NCBI GenBank assembly: GCA_004431415.1
Contig: QPMI01000249.1
Coordinates: 25,079-89,078 of the forward strand
Direction of reading: 5' to 3'
DNA length: 64,000 nt
Source of the DNA: Cyanophora paradoxa
Taxonomy: Eukaryota; Glaucocystophyceae; Cyanophorales; Cyanophoraceae
Below are positions 50,515-61,725 of the stretch, piece after piece (within the stretch, counting starts at the first letter, position 1; each line of letters begins with the position of its first letter). Position numbers and translations under genes: made by a program. Under the pieces are notes generated by a model, which was not told the origin of the DNA, made no database searches, and worked only from the letters and a program-made list of their open reading frames with translations.

Positions 50515-51618
50515 CTAGACGGCAGCTCCCCCTGCGGGGCGGACGCCGGGGCCCGAGCCGGGGTCGAGCAGGGGCCGCTTCTCGGGGTCCTCCCCCGCCT
50601 TCTCCGCCCGCGACCTGCCGCCCGGAGGCGTTCGAAAACGGTGGAAGTTTAGAGGGGGCGGGGGGGCGGGGGTCTGGGCGGCACCGGCGGAGGGCGGCGA
50701 TGAGCTGGGCGGCGACTGCGGCGGCGGCGGCGGCGGCGGGGAGGGCGGAGATGGCGTCCTGCACGAAGGGCCCCGTGTTGAAGCTGCGAGGGAGGGGCGG
50801 CGCCGCGCGTGAGAGCCTGCCGCGCGGCGCGGCAGGCAGGAGCGGGCGGACTTGGAGGCGTGGTCGAGGGCGTAGATGACGGCCCCCGTCGCGATCTTCT
50901 CCACCAGGCCCAGGCTGCCCCCGCAAGCCACCCGTCAGCCCCAGAGGCCTCGACCGGCCAGGCCCTCCTCCGGCGCCTGCCCCGGAACGTGTTTCCAGGC
51001 TAGACGCCTACTTCTAATCCTCAGTCGGTGGAGCAGCCGCCTCCTCTCGTTGGGCCTTCCCGAGGCGTCGAAGGCCCCGGGGGGCACCTATCCCTCATCT
51101 TATCCAGTCCCAAGACGACCCCGAGCATCCCCGTGCTCCAACCGGAAGAACGCAGAGGGCGAGGCGGGCACCTGGCGTAGACGAAGGCGCCCGAGTCGGA
51201 GCGCTCGCCGACGAGGCGCGCCGCCGCCGAGACCGCCGAGACCATGAGCATCGCCGTGCCGGCCCCGGCGAGGGGCACGGCGGCATACACAAGACGCGCG
51301 GTCGCTGGCGTGAGGACGTAGAAGAAGGAGCAGGAGGCTCCAACAAGTAGTGCGCCGGCGGAAAGGGCGCCGGTGGAGCCGGCGGCGGAGTGGAGGCGCT
51401 TTAGAAAGAAGGAGGCTGCGAGGGATGAGGCCTGCATGACGAGCGGGGCGAGGCCCTTGGCCTCCTCGGGCAGCGCCAGCGCGAAGCGCAGGTAGAACGC
51501 GAGGCTCGCCTGCCGCCCCGTCGCCGGCGCCCCTCGCACCGGGGCGCGCGCGGCGCCGTCACACCGTGATCACGACGACGCAGACGCGCGACGCCGCGTA
51601 CACGAGCGCCACCTGGAA

Positions 51619-51652
<34 letters not shown>

Positions 51653-53018
51653 TGAGCTGGGGGTGCGGGACTCGAGGGCGGGGCGGGGCGGGGATCGACC
51701 TCGTAGTACGTTGGCTCGAGGAACCAGCGGTGCCAGGGCCAGGGGGCGCCGAGGCGGGAGGCGGCGCGGGCGCGGCGCCCCGCCTCGCGCTCCTCGCGCC
51801 CGGGCTCGGGCACAAACAGGAGGAAGAGGAGGACCGCAGTCGCCCCCAGGGCGACGATGGCCGTCGCCAGGGCGGCGTACTGCTGCCGCGCCGGTGCGTA
51901 GCGGAAGGCCGCCGCGGCGAGGGCGAAGGTCGTGAGCGACGAGGCGGTCGTGGCGGCGAAGCGGGCGCTGCGGGGGGCGTGAGGCCCGGCGGGTGGCGCG
52001 GCCGGCGCGGGGACCTGGAGAGGAGGACGTGGTCCGCCTCCGAGGCGCCGAGCTCGGGGATCAGCGCCAGGTGCGAGACTGCGGCGCGCGGGATCCGCGT
52101 CGGCTGGCGGCCGGCGCGGCGCGCGGCGGGGCTTGATGAGCGCACGCTGCACGGAGGCCCATCCGACCTGCGTGCGCGGGGCGGGCGTGAGGCGCGGGAG
52201 GGAGGTGCGAGGGGGCGGCCTCAGGGGCGGGCGGGGCCGGGCGCCTGCAGGAGGGCGACGGCAGCCATGACGATCGCAAAGCGCTCCGCCGACGCGGGGC
52301 CCAGCTCGACCGCCTGCGCCCCCGCCCCCTCGGCAAGCGCCGCCGCGCGGCAAGCGAGGGCCCGCACCCAGGGGAAGATGAGGGGGTGGCAGAAGAGGAG
52401 CCTGCGCTCTCGCCGCTCAGTTCAGGTGGGTACGGCCGGGTATCGGAGCCGTAGGCCGAGTCCGTACCAGAAGCCGGCGGCGGTGAGGACCGAGCCGTAG
52501 CCGACGAAGAACTTGCGCCCGAGCCTGCGCCCCCCGCGCGTGAGAGGGGACGAGGAGAAGCGGGGCGGGACGGGGCGGGGCCGGGGGTGCGCGCCAGACG
52601 CGGGAGCGGTCGATGAGGAGGCCGAGAAGGGGCGTGCAGACGGCATCGATGAGCTGCCCGAGCAGGAGCACGAGCGCCGCGTGGCTCGCCGCCATCCCCT
52701 CGTGCTCCTGCAGGAAGTACAGCACGTACCTGCGGCATGCGTTCAGGTCCGTGGTCGAGCGCGGGGCCCGACCTCGGAACGCTCACGTGAACCAGACGCT
52801 GCACGCGGAGCGAGATGTTTAGCTGGAGCACGGGCGGCGTGCAGGCAAGCGGCTGGCTGGCGTTTACCTCGCGATGAGATCATTGAGAGCGGTGCCTACG
52901 CAAGCGCAACCGCTTTAGCGCCGAGCAGCTCCGCTTTGCGGGCGAGCGGACCGAGGCCGTAAGGGATCAGCACTCTGTACGGCACTCCGCCCGCCGCGTC
53001 GCCGTCCTTGTCACCCAT
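50515..53018 (-). CDS. MFSD12: MFSD12-like major facilitator transporter
   Basis: Start ATG 53016-53018: MGDKDGDAAGGVPYRVLIPY, GLG. Two microexons follow: 28 bases (52868-52895, TALNDLIA) and 12 bases (52787-52798, SVWF), then TYVLYFLQEHEGMAASHAAL, VLLLGQLIDAVCTPLLGLLI, DRSRVW. The ALNDL-ASVWFTY-L and LLLGQ-D--CTPL-G---DR patterns match MFSD12 of the MFS_2/GPH group. Later: VGWASVQ, SHLALIPELGASEADHV, TLFALA-type helices (SLTTFALAAAAFRYAPA; YAALATAIVALGATAVLLFL), WFLEPTYYEVALVYAASRVC, GLAPLVMQASSLAASFFLKR, AVPLAGAGTAMLMVSAVSAA, LVGERSDSGAFVYASLGLVE, KIATGAVIYALDHASNFNTG. C-terminus EDPEKRPLLDPGSG ends at stop 50515. Human MFSD12 imports cysteine into lysosomes and melanosomes; substrate here is unknown. 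Several donors read gtccgc, and one intron has a 33-base C-run (sense). Confidence 0.85.
51619..51651. repeat. 33-base G homopolymer (C-run in the sense strand of an intron)
   Basis: An uninterrupted G tract inside an MFSD12 intron. On the gene's sense strand it is a C-only pyrimidine tract just before an acceptor. Length may be affected by sequencing. Confidence 0.85.
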
Positions 53019-53406
53019 TTGCGCCCAAAGAGAAGCGGTACACGTAGCTAGGCACACCGGTACCGGTACGGCGTGAGCAGCGGCGTCAGGGCCCGCGAGG
53101 GTGCGCCGGGCTGACGCTATCACTCGTTGTGCGCCACCGCGATGCAAGCCATCGCCGGTGACCCGCGTGCACCGCAGCCGGTGATCTGCGGTCGATTCGC
53201 AGGGTCGGGGTACGGGTCGCGCGCGGCCGCCAGGCCGCCGAAAGCGAGTTAACGTTCGAGGAGGACTCCGCGCGCGGTCTCTCGCGATCGGAGGGGAGCG
53301 CGCGAATCGCTGAGCTAGCGCTAGCTAAAAATGAGCAAGTGCAAGAAGCTCAAGCTCAAGCTCAGCCAGCATGCAAGGGGGGATCAAATTCCGGGGCCGG
53401 GGGCGC
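53019..53406. other. Spacer between MFSD12 and U6
   Basis: No gene. Contains CACCGGTACCGGTACGG (53057-53073) and AGCTAGCGCTAGCTA palindromes (53312-53327), and an AAGCTCAAGCTCAAGCTCA hexamer repeat (53347-53365). Confidence 0.4.
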
Positions 53407-53413
53407 AAAAAAA
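53407..53413 (-). terminator. Pol III terminator of U6
   Basis: Seven T residues on the minus strand at the 3' end of the U6 RNA. Confidence 0.85.
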
Positions 53414-53459
53414 GTTCGATACCATCTCGATTTGTGCGTGTCATCCTTGCGCAGGGGCC

Positions 53460-53490
<31 letters not shown>

Positions 53491-53514
53491 TTGTGGTGTT
53501 CTCCGAGGAGAAAC
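53410..53514 (-). ncRNA. U6: U6 spliceosomal snRNA
   Basis: The minus strand has the core of U6: a 5' stem-loop GTTTCTCCTCGGAGAAC, then TTGGAACGATACAGAGAAGA, containing the ACAGAGA box that pairs with the 5' splice site, then TTAGCATGGCCCCTGCGCAA (AGC triad) and GGATGACACGCACAAATCGA with the internal stem-loop. It ends in a T-run (53407-53413), the RNA polymerase III stop. About 105 bases, the usual size. Only the apical and 3' parts differ from the common eukaryotic sequence. U6 is the catalytic RNA of the spliceosome, which fits the heavily spliced genes around it. Confidence 0.97.
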
Positions 53515-53562
53515 CGCGAAACATTGCAAATTCCGGGATACTTGAAGCCGGACCCGATCGGC

Positions 53563-53630
53563 TAGGGGAGAAAAGTGGGACCCTAGGGGAGAAAAGTGGG
53601 ACCCCTGTCGAAAGTGGGACCCCTGTCGAA
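53563..53630. repeat. Tandem repeats upstream of U6
   Basis: Two copies of AGGGGAGAAAAGTGGGACCC (from 53564 and 53585), then two copies of CTGTCGAAAGTGGGACCC-like units, 50-115 bases upstream of the U6 5' end. Could be a distal promoter element of U6. No TATA box was seen in the expected window. Confidence 0.6.
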
Positions 53631-53852
53631 AGCTATAGCTAGGAGCTTGGGGAGAAATGTGGGAGAAAAGTAGGCGAGCCGGCGCCGAACCGAGCTAGGT
53701 AGCCGAGCCCGCGCGACGACCTGGGCCCGCCCGTTATGACCAGCGAGCCAGGTTTCGACTCCGGCGGGGCAGAGTTCCGCGTCTTCCCGCCGGCAACTGC
53801 CGGCGCTGGCGGCCCTGGCTCGCGGCTTCCATCCGAACATAGCCAGCCGATC

Positions 53853-55952
53853 ATGCTGGAATCGCCGGCATGCCGCTGCAAGAGGATCCGCCAGGTGGAA
53901 GATGAGCACGAGGCCGTGCCCACAGCACTGTTGCCAGACGATGGTGCGGTTCATGACAATTTCCTGGGTGCGCCCGCCGCCATCCGCGGGCGCGTGACGA
54001 AATTGCCGTCCATCTCGCCCCGCCCGAGCAGCCCGCTCACCCTCTCTTCACAGAGAATGGCGTAGACCGTGCGGCGACGTGCGGCGGTTTGCACATCGAT
54101 GACATCCCCGACGACGTGCTGGAGCACGTTTTCAAACTCGTTGTCCGGCGCGACTGGGTCCGGCTAGCGCCAGTCGTGCCGTTGGGGTTCGAGGAGATGG
54201 CTGCGGACGATGACGTGAACCTAGAGCTGCTCGCGAGTCTGTGCGCCGTCTCGCGGCGCTGGCGGGACGTCGCGCTCCGGGGCTGCTTCTGGGAGCGCGT
54301 CTGCGTGCGCGGGGCGACCGACCGCTCCGTCTCCCAGTTGCTGGGCCTCCCGCCGGCGCGGCTCGCCCCGATCAAATCCTTCTACCTGAAGTTCCCGCGG
54401 GCGGGCCCGGCGACGCTGGAGGCGGTCGCGGGGCGGCTGCCGTGGATCACCGGCCTGGAGCTCGACTTCGTGAACGAGAGCGCGGGAAACATCCCGCTGG
54501 CGCACCTCGGCGCCGTCGCGCAGCTGCGGCACCTCCGCTCCCTCGAGCTCTCCATCGCGGAGCGGACGCTCACGGAGAGCCCCGGCGCGCTCGTTCAGGA
54601 GGAGGTGCAGGCGGCGCTCGCTTCCATTGCCTCCCTCCAGCACCTCGAGGCGCTGCTGCTGCAGAACATGCCCCTCGCCGAGGCGGCGCTGCGGGCCCTG
54701 GGCGCCTCGCGGGGCCTGCAGGCGAACCTGCGCGTGCTCCACCTCGACGCCTTCCTCCCGCCCGACGAGAACGAGCTGGAGGGGAGCCCCGGGCCCGCCA
54801 TCGAGGCCCTCTCCGCGCTCCGCGCCCTCCGCCAGCTCTCCATCGCCTTCCGCGACCCGGTACCCCCCGGCGCCCCGCCCCGCCCCCGCCCCGCCCCCCT
54901 GAGGCACGCCGGGCAGGTGAGCGCCGAGTGGGTGGGGCCCCGCGCGGAGACGGCGGACCTGCGGCCCCTCGCGGCCCTCACGGAGCTCACGGTGCGCCCG
55001 CCCGCCGCGCGCGGCTCCCCGCCCGGCGCTTGAGGCTAGGGGCAGAAGCGAGTGCGGGGTGTGCTCGCTGACGGGGGGCCAGCTGCTGGACCTGGGGGCG
55101 TACTGCGCGGGGCTGGAGCACCTGCTGGCGATGCGGCGGCTCGAGGACGTCGTCTGCCTCGTCGACGCCGACGCCGACGCCCTCGCCCTCCTCCGCCCCG
55201 ACGCCGGCCCCCCGCCCCGCTTCCGCCGCCTCGCCCTCGTCGCCGGCTGCGGCCAGGCCCGCTCCCCCCCGCCTCCTCGGCCCCGCCTCTTCGGCCCCGC
55301 TGAGCCGCCTCGCGCGCAGGAGGAGCAGTGGGGCGAGGCGGAGTCGGGGCCGCGGTGGGCGCCCAGCCTGGTCCCCCTGATCACGCGGCTGGAGGGCCTG
55401 CGGCTGCTGCAGCTGCACGGCCCCGGGGAGATGCTGGGGGCCCTCGCGGCGGCCGGCCTCGGCTCGCTGGGTGCGTCGCTGGCGGAGCTGCGCCTCAACA
55501 ACGACGCCGTGGAGAGCGCCGAGGAGCAGCGCATCCCCCTCGCCCTCCTCCGCCGCGTCGCCGCCGACTGCCCCTCCCTCACGGCACTCCGCCTCGACAG
55601 CCCCCTCGGGCCCCTCCCCGAGGCGCTCCCCGCGCTGGCGGCCCTCGCACGGACGCCGCTGCGGCGCCTCTCGCTGGCGGCGGGGACGATGGAGGCGCTG
55701 CGGGGCGACGAGGCGTCCTTCGCCGCGCTGCGCGCCGCCCTCCCCGGCGTCCTCGTCGAGGAGGCCCGCCCCGAGGGCTTCGAGGAGGACGAGCCCGCCG
55801 GCCCCTGCGCCGGCGCCCCGCGCTGCCCCGGGGAGGAGGCCGACGAGGTGTACTTCTTCCCCGAGCCCCCGATGGCGCTCGAGGCGGAGGCGGCGGCCTT
55901 CGACTCGCCCCCGCACCCGCCCATGGCCATCGGACCCCCTCCATCTGCGTAG
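53853..55952 (+). CDS. F-box/leucine-rich repeat protein
   Basis: ATG 53853 (MLESPACRCKRIRQVEDEHE ... LLPDD), spliced in phase 1 at 53944-54053 to ENGVDRAATCGG and the F-box: LHIDDIPDDVLEHVFKLVVR ... LLASLCAVSRRWRDVALRGC, FWERV. The C-terminal two thirds are LRR-like: LEAVAGRLPWITGLELDFVN, LGAVAQLRHLRSLELSIAER, ASIASLQHLEALLLQNMPLA, ALSALRALRQLSIAFRD, LDLGAYCAGLEHLLAMRRLE, ITRLEGLRLLQLHGPGEMLG, SLTALRLDSPLGPLPEALPA. Acidic end PGEEADEVYFFPEPPMALEA, stop TAG 55950-55952. Expected to be an SCF substrate receptor. Shares only its general plan with the F-box gene at 48.5 kb. Convergent with the CAF-1 gene. Confidence 0.85.
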
Positions 55953-56292
55953 CCCGCCCGGCGCCGGCCCGGGCCGGGCCCCGCGCGCCCCTTGAACTTG
56001 TTGCCAAGTCGATGTACAGTTCTATAGTATGCCCCGTCTGAAGTAGCCGCCTAGTGCCCCCATGCATATGCAGAACCGCTTCCAAGTTCGCGCACGTCAA
56101 CCGTGAACCCCTTCTGCTTCCGCTCTGCCCACTCCCCCCGGCCCAACTCTCGATCCCATTCTCCAGTTCAAGACGCTTTTCATCGCGGCATTCGCCCTCT
56201 CTCCCCGTCCAAAAAAAATGTGCATGTGCATTGTGCGGTCGCGCAAAACTGGCGCGGCTATGGGGTATCGGTGCGGGGCCCGAGGGAAGGGC

Positions 56293-59200
56293 CTACGCGA
56301 CGGGGGCGGGGGCGGGGGCGGGGGCGGAGGCGATCGCGACGGCCTCGTCGGCGAGGGCGGAGAGGAAGGCGGCGAGGGCCGGCCGCCGCGCCCGCACCGC
56401 CCCCGCCCCGCCTCCAGCGCCTCCGCCGCCGCCGAGCCGGCGGGCGCCGCCGCCGCGAGCTCCGGCACGGCGCGCGCGGCGGCCGCGAGGAGGGCCCGCC
56501 CAGGGCGCTCGCCGGCGCGCCGGGGCCGGGGCGCGACGGGCGAGGGCGGCGGCGAGGGCGGCGGCGGCGGGGCGTCGGGGCCGCCGGGCCGGTCGCAGGC
56601 GGCGCAGGCGACCTCGACGGCGGCGAGGGCCGCCGCAGGCTCCGCGGGGCCCTGGACGCCGCCTCCGCCAGGCTCGCCCCCGGAAGCGTCTCATCCCCGC
56701 CTGCACGCGCTTCACGCGTCAACAAGGCCAGGCGCGGCGAGGCGCGGCGCGGCGCAGCTGCGCACGGCGGGGCCCCAGGCGGGGAGGCGGAGCATTCCGG
56801 CGAGGGCGCGAAGGCCGAACTTGGGACGCCGCTCTTGGCGGACGCGGCGGCGGCGAGGGCGGCGCGGGCGAGGGCGGCGGCGGCGGCGGGGTCGGCGGGG
56901 GCGAGGGCGGCGGCGCAGGCGGGGTCGGCGGCGAGCTCGGCGAGGAGGTACACGGCGAGGGTGCCGCCGGGCCGCTCTTGGCCTCGGCGGCCCCCACGAG
57001 GCGGGCCAGGCCGGCGGCGACGCCCGGCTGCGCGAGGCGGAGGCGCAGGGCGGCGAGGGGCGCGCAGGCCGGCCGGAACTCGACCGAGGGGCACGTCTCC
57101 GCGTCGCAGGTCAGCAGCGCCGCCGCGCGCGCCGCCGCCTCCGCCAGCGCCGCCGCCTCGGGCCCGTCGCCCCGGCGAGGGCACAAGCGAGGGCCGCCCC
57201 GCACGCCGGCATCGCCGACAGCGCCGCGAAGCTCGGGAGGCGCGACGCCGGCGACCCCGCCGGCAGCGGCCGCAGCTCCCACGCCGCGTCGAATCTGCCG
57301 CGCGCTCAGCGCAAGGGGCGCGGGGGACGGAGAGAGCGCGATGGAGGCGCACCCGACGGCGGCGTCGATGGCGGTGAGGGTGTGGTTCAGCAGGCGGAGC
57401 GCCCCGAGGCGCACGCGGGCCTCCAGGGGCCCCGGGCGCGCCAGCAGGGAGAGGAGGAGGGCGGGCAGGGCGGCGGGGAGGGCCCCGAGGGGCGGCTTCG
57501 CGCGGAACGCTTCCAGTAGGCGGCCCTCGAGGGAGGCGGGGGCCTCCCCGGCCTCCGCGCACGCCCCGAGGTCGGCCTCGAGCGCGCCCAGCAGCGCCGC
57601 CAGCTCGGGCGACGCCGGCGCCTCGGCCGGCGCCGCCGGAGCCGGGAGCCCGAGCCGGAGGCGACGCAGGGCGCCAGGCGGACGACGGGCGCGGGGCAGG
57701 CTTGAACCAGCGCTCGAGGGCCGCCGCCTGCGGGCCCGGCGCCGGCGCCGCCTCGCCCGACGCCGGCTGCGAGGGGGCTGCGGCTGGGAGCCCTGCGATC
57801 CGGAGCCCGAGACGGGGCCGCAGGCGTCCTTCGGCGGCTGCGGGGCCCGTCAGAGCGGGGCGAGCAAGGCGGGATGCGAGGGGCCCAGCACGCCTCGGCG
57901 ATCGTCGCGCGGGGCTCCTTAGGCTTCTTGGCGCCCGAGGCGCCGGGCGCGTCCTTCGGCGGCTGCGGGGCCCGTCAGAGCGGGGCGGGCGAGGCGGGAT
58001 GCGAGGGGCCCAGCGCGCCTCGGCGATCGTCGCGCGGGGCTCCTTAGGCTTCTTGGCGGCCGGGGCGCCGGGCGCCGGCTCGGCCCCGGCGGGGCGCTTT
58101 GCCTTCTTGGGCTTCTTGAGGGCCTCGGGGCCCTCGGCGCCCCCCTCGGCGCCCCCCTCCGCCTTCGGCTTCTTGACCTTTGGCTTCTTGGGGGCGGGCG
58201 CAGCCTGGGAGGCCCCCGCGGGGTCCGCCGCCGCCGCCGCCGCCGCCGACGCGTCGCCGGGGGCGGGCGCGGGGGCGGCCCCCTCCTGGCCCTCCCCAGC
58301 CTTCTTCTTCTTCTTGGGCTTGGGCTTCGGCGCCGCCGCCGCCGCCGGGTCCGGGAACGGGCTCACGGGCGTCACTGCTCCGGCGCGCGCGCGCGCGCGC
58401 GCGTGAGGCGGCGCGGCGGGCGTGAAGACAGCGGGCCGGGGGCGCACGGGTGAAGGCGCGGACGCGGTACGTGTTGAGGACCCGGACAGGGTCCTTGGGG
58501 TCTGCCGCCCCGCCTCAGCGAGAAAGCCGAGCGGCGGGGCGCGGTGGGCGGGCGGGGGGGGCGGACCGAGGGTGGCGCGCTCGATGGCAGCGGCGTCGAA
58601 GAGGCAGCCGAGGAGGAAGTTGCCGAGCTCGGCGTCCTTCTTGCGCGCGACGCCGCCCAGCTGGCTCGCGATTTTCGCCGTCGCCACGCACTCCAGCGTC
58701 TCCAGCCGCCGGCCCCGCGACCCCCGCTCTGCCCCCCGCCGCTCAGCCGGCGCCTTTGCGGGGAGGAGGCAGAGGAGTGGGCGCGCACCGCTCTCGGGCC
58801 CGCCGTCGGCCTCGGCGGCGTACCCGGCCTCCTCGCGGGCCTCCTCGTCCACGTAGTCGATGACGTCGTCCGGCACGAGGAACTCCTGCGGGGTCGTCAG
58901 CCCCGCCCCCCCGCCCCCGCCGCCCCGCCCCGCCCCCAGCGGCGCACGTCGCCGTAGTAGCCCTGCTCGGTCGTCTTCTGGTGGGCGCCCTCCTCGTCGT
59001 CCGCCCCCGCCGCGTCCTTGTCGTCTGCCGCCGGCCGCAGGCTCCGGGTCAGAGCCAGCGCGGGGACGGGAGGGCGGGGAGCGCACCCTCGCCCTCGGAG
59101 TTGGAGATGTCCTCGCAGGGCCCGGCCTCCTCGTCGCCGTCCTCGAACTCGTCGTCGCTGTCCACCTCGTACTCCAGCTCGGGGTCGCGCCCCGCCCACC

Positions 59201-61725
59201 GCCGCGCCCGCACCTCCCGGCTCTTCCGCTTGTACGTGCCCCAGTATGCCGGCCGCTTGTACGGGTAGTTCCCCGGGCACTGGCACTCGATCCGGATCAG
59301 CTTGCAGCGGCTCCGCAGCGCGCTCTGGCCGGGCGTCAAGAGGGGAGAGCAGAGGGCGGCGGCGCGGAAGGGGACGGACCGCGCGGGAGATGTTGTGCGC
59401 CTCGCAGATCTCGCGGATGCGCTCGTTCTGCAGCGCGAGGCGGCGCCGCTCAGCCGCCGCCGCCGCCGCCCACTCCCGCAGCGAGGCCCCCAGGACCTCC
59501 GCGCTCGGCTCGGGGTCGCCGATGGCGGGGGCCGGCACAGGCCGCGCGGCCGGCAGCGCCGGGGCGATGACGGAGCCGGCCGGGCACTCGAAGGGCTGGA
59601 ACAGCAGGTCCTCCATCTGCCGTGTCGCGTCAACGGCTGATTCGAGCGGGGCGGGGCGGGGCGGGGCGGGGCGGCCCGCGCGACGCACCCCGCGGCGGTT
59701 CTTCTTCTTCGTCGGCTCCCCTCCGGCGCCGCGCCGCCCGCTGCCGCGCGTCAGGCGGGCTGGGGCGGGCGGCCCGGGCCGGGGCAGGCGGCACCGTCGC
59801 TGGCGGGAGCGACGGCGGGCTTGGCGGATGCCTTGACGAAGGAGAGGAGGAGCTCACTCTGCCGCTTCGTCGTCTGCTCCCGCGCGGCCTTCTCCTCCGC
59901 CTTCTTCCGCGCCTGCGCGACGCCGGCGCCGCTCAGCAGCGTCCAGCGGGGCGGGAAGGGCGCTAGAGACGCGCACCGCCTCGGCCTTCTCGGCCTTCTT
60001 CCGCTCCCGCTCCAGCTTGCCCGGCGACACCGGCGCCGCCGCGGCGCCAGTGGCGGCCTTGGACGGCGACGCGGGCGCCGCCACGGCCGCCGGCTGGTCG
60101 GACGGCGGCGAGGCCGTCGGCTGGCTGGACGGCGTGTTTTGGGGCTCCTGAGACTCCTGAGCCTTCGCCGGGGAGTCGGAGGGCGCCGCCGCCGATCCCG
60201 CCTCGGCCGGCGCCAAGCCGTCGGCCATGGGCGCCGCTGGGAGTCGGGGGCGGGGGCCGCGGGGGCCGCGGGGGCCGCCGCAGGGGCCGCAGCGGCGGGC
60301 TTCGGGCCGCGCCGCTTCTCGCCGAAGCTGACGCGGAGGGCGAGGGCGACGGCGAGGTCGAGGCGGTCGCCCAGGGCGGCGAAGGCGGCGCCGACGGCGG
60401 CGGCGTCCTCGTCGGTGTGGCCCCTCGGCACGAGGCCCGCCTCGGCCGCCACGAACGAGAGCGCCGCGTCCACCGCCGAGCGGCTCGTCCCCTTGTAGTG
60501 CTTGTCCAGCTGCGCCCCCCCACCTCGGCGGAGGTAGGTGCGGGGCCCCCGCGCCCCAACGCCGCGCACCTGGATCAGGAGCTGCCCCAGCGTGTAGCGC
60601 ATCTTCTCCTCGGGGCTCTGGCCGGCCACGTGAGAGGCAGGACGAAGGCGGGCGCCGGCGGGCGCCGCACCTTGTCCTTCTTCGGCTGCTGCGTGGCGGC
60701 GCCCTCGGCGCCCTCGCCGTCGGCCTGCGCCCCCGCCTCGCCGCCGTCCGGCGCAGCACCGCCCTCGGCCGCCTTGCTCTTCCGCTTGCGCGGCTCCGTC
60801 GCTTTCGGGGTGGCGGCCGCGGGGTCCGATGGGGGTCCCTCGGCGCCGTCTGCCGGAGCAGGGGATGGCCCGTCCTGCGCCGCCGGCTTCCGTTTCCGTT
60901 GCTTCTTAGGGCCCGCCGCAGCGGGAGTCGCCGTCCCGTCCGCTGCTGCTGCCGCCGCTGCTGCCGCCGCGTCCTTCTTCGGCCGACCGCGCTTCTTCGC
61001 CGTCGGGGCAGGCGCTGCGGGCGTGGCTGGCGTGACCGTCGCCGGTGCCGCTGGCTTCGCTGGCGTGGGCGCTGGCTGCTGCTGCGGCCTGGCTGGTGCG
61101 TCCTGCTCCGCGGGCTTGCCGGCTGGCGTTGGCGCGGGCTCACACTCATTCGAGGAGCGCAGTGCCACGAGCTCCGGCGCGAGAGGAACGCTGACGCTAT
61201 CCTTGACCGCGTCGGACGGCACGTCCCGCTCGGGCGGGCTGCGCGAGCGCTCTTCGTCTTCGTCCAGCTCGATCACTCCTCCCGGCGTTTGCTTCCCGGC
61301 GATCGAAGAGCGGTGGGGTGGGCTGAAAAATGACTCGGCTCCCTCGTTGTCTGCGAGTTTGGCCGCGTTAGAGGTCGGAGGATCAATTGAGCAGAGTGCC
61401 ACGAACCCTTCGCCTTCCCGCCGGCCATCTTCACCTTCTTCGCTGTAGGAGATTCGTCCTCCTCTCCAGTCGTGCGCTTTGCCGCCGCCTTCTCCTCGGC
61501 CGCTGCAAGAAGGTTGGCGCCAGTTTCGAATTTCAACTCTTGACGGAGCGGGGCGGGCGCGATGCAGAGGAAGAGCGCACCAGGCATGTACTTCTCTGAC
61601 GTTGAGACGGCACTCGCAGCCGGCTTCTTGACCCACCGGTCAAGCGTGGCTGCTTTGGCTGCCTTCGGCGCGGGCGGCGCCGCGGCGGGCGCTGCCGGCG
61701 CCTGCGAGTGCGTTGGAGCATCCAT
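56293..61725 (-). CDS. CHAF1A: Chromatin assembly factor 1 large subunit (p150/FAS1/Cac1-like)
   Basis: CAF-1 deposits H3-H4 onto DNA behind the replication fork. ATG 61723-61725 (MDAPTHSQAPAAPAAAPPAP). Near residue 28 a degenerate PIP-like LDRWVKK; then VIELDEDEE, a SUMO-interaction-like motif; an AT-hook KKRGRPKK; a Lys/Glu/Arg helix (LERERKKAEKAEAV, RKKAEEKAAREQTTKRQSEL LLSFVKA); QMEDLLFQPFECPAGSVIAP; and the family signature RPAYWGTYKRKSREVRARRW, LEYEVDSDDEFEDGDEEAGP, followed by FLVPDDVIDYVDEE. Downstream come a basic low-complexity region and a second PIP-like ALERWFKP, then a helical C-terminus (SPELAALLGALEADLGACAE; ALPALLLSLLARPGPLEARV; RLGALRLLNHTLTAIDAAVG) ending about 56293 (ALADEAVAIASAPAPAPAPV A). 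The C-terminal exon joins are less sure than the rest; that part could be a separate gene. An exon with its GC-AG intron is duplicated in tandem at 57826-58075. Confidence 0.8.
57826..58075 (-). repeat. 125-bp tandem duplication of an exon plus intron in CAF-1
   Basis: Two head-to-tail 125-base units (57826 and 57951) differing at about a dozen or fewer bases. On the sense strand each unit carries PPKDAPGASGAKKPKEPRAT-like coding sequence ending IAE, then a GC-AG intron (gcgcgctggg / gcgtgctggg ... CTGACGGGCCCCGCAG). Reading phase is kept, so the protein gains a repeated Lys/Pro module. Confidence 0.8.

Noticed and set aside
51619-51651. 33-base G-run as an assembly gap filler
   Set aside because: Other introns have similar shorter runs with the same strand bias, so it is probably real, though its exact length may be wrong.
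56054-57922. Long + strand open frame opposite CAF-1
   Set aside because: Antisense shadow rich in Ala/Arg/Gly; the minus strand carries the phase-consistent, helix-forming frame.
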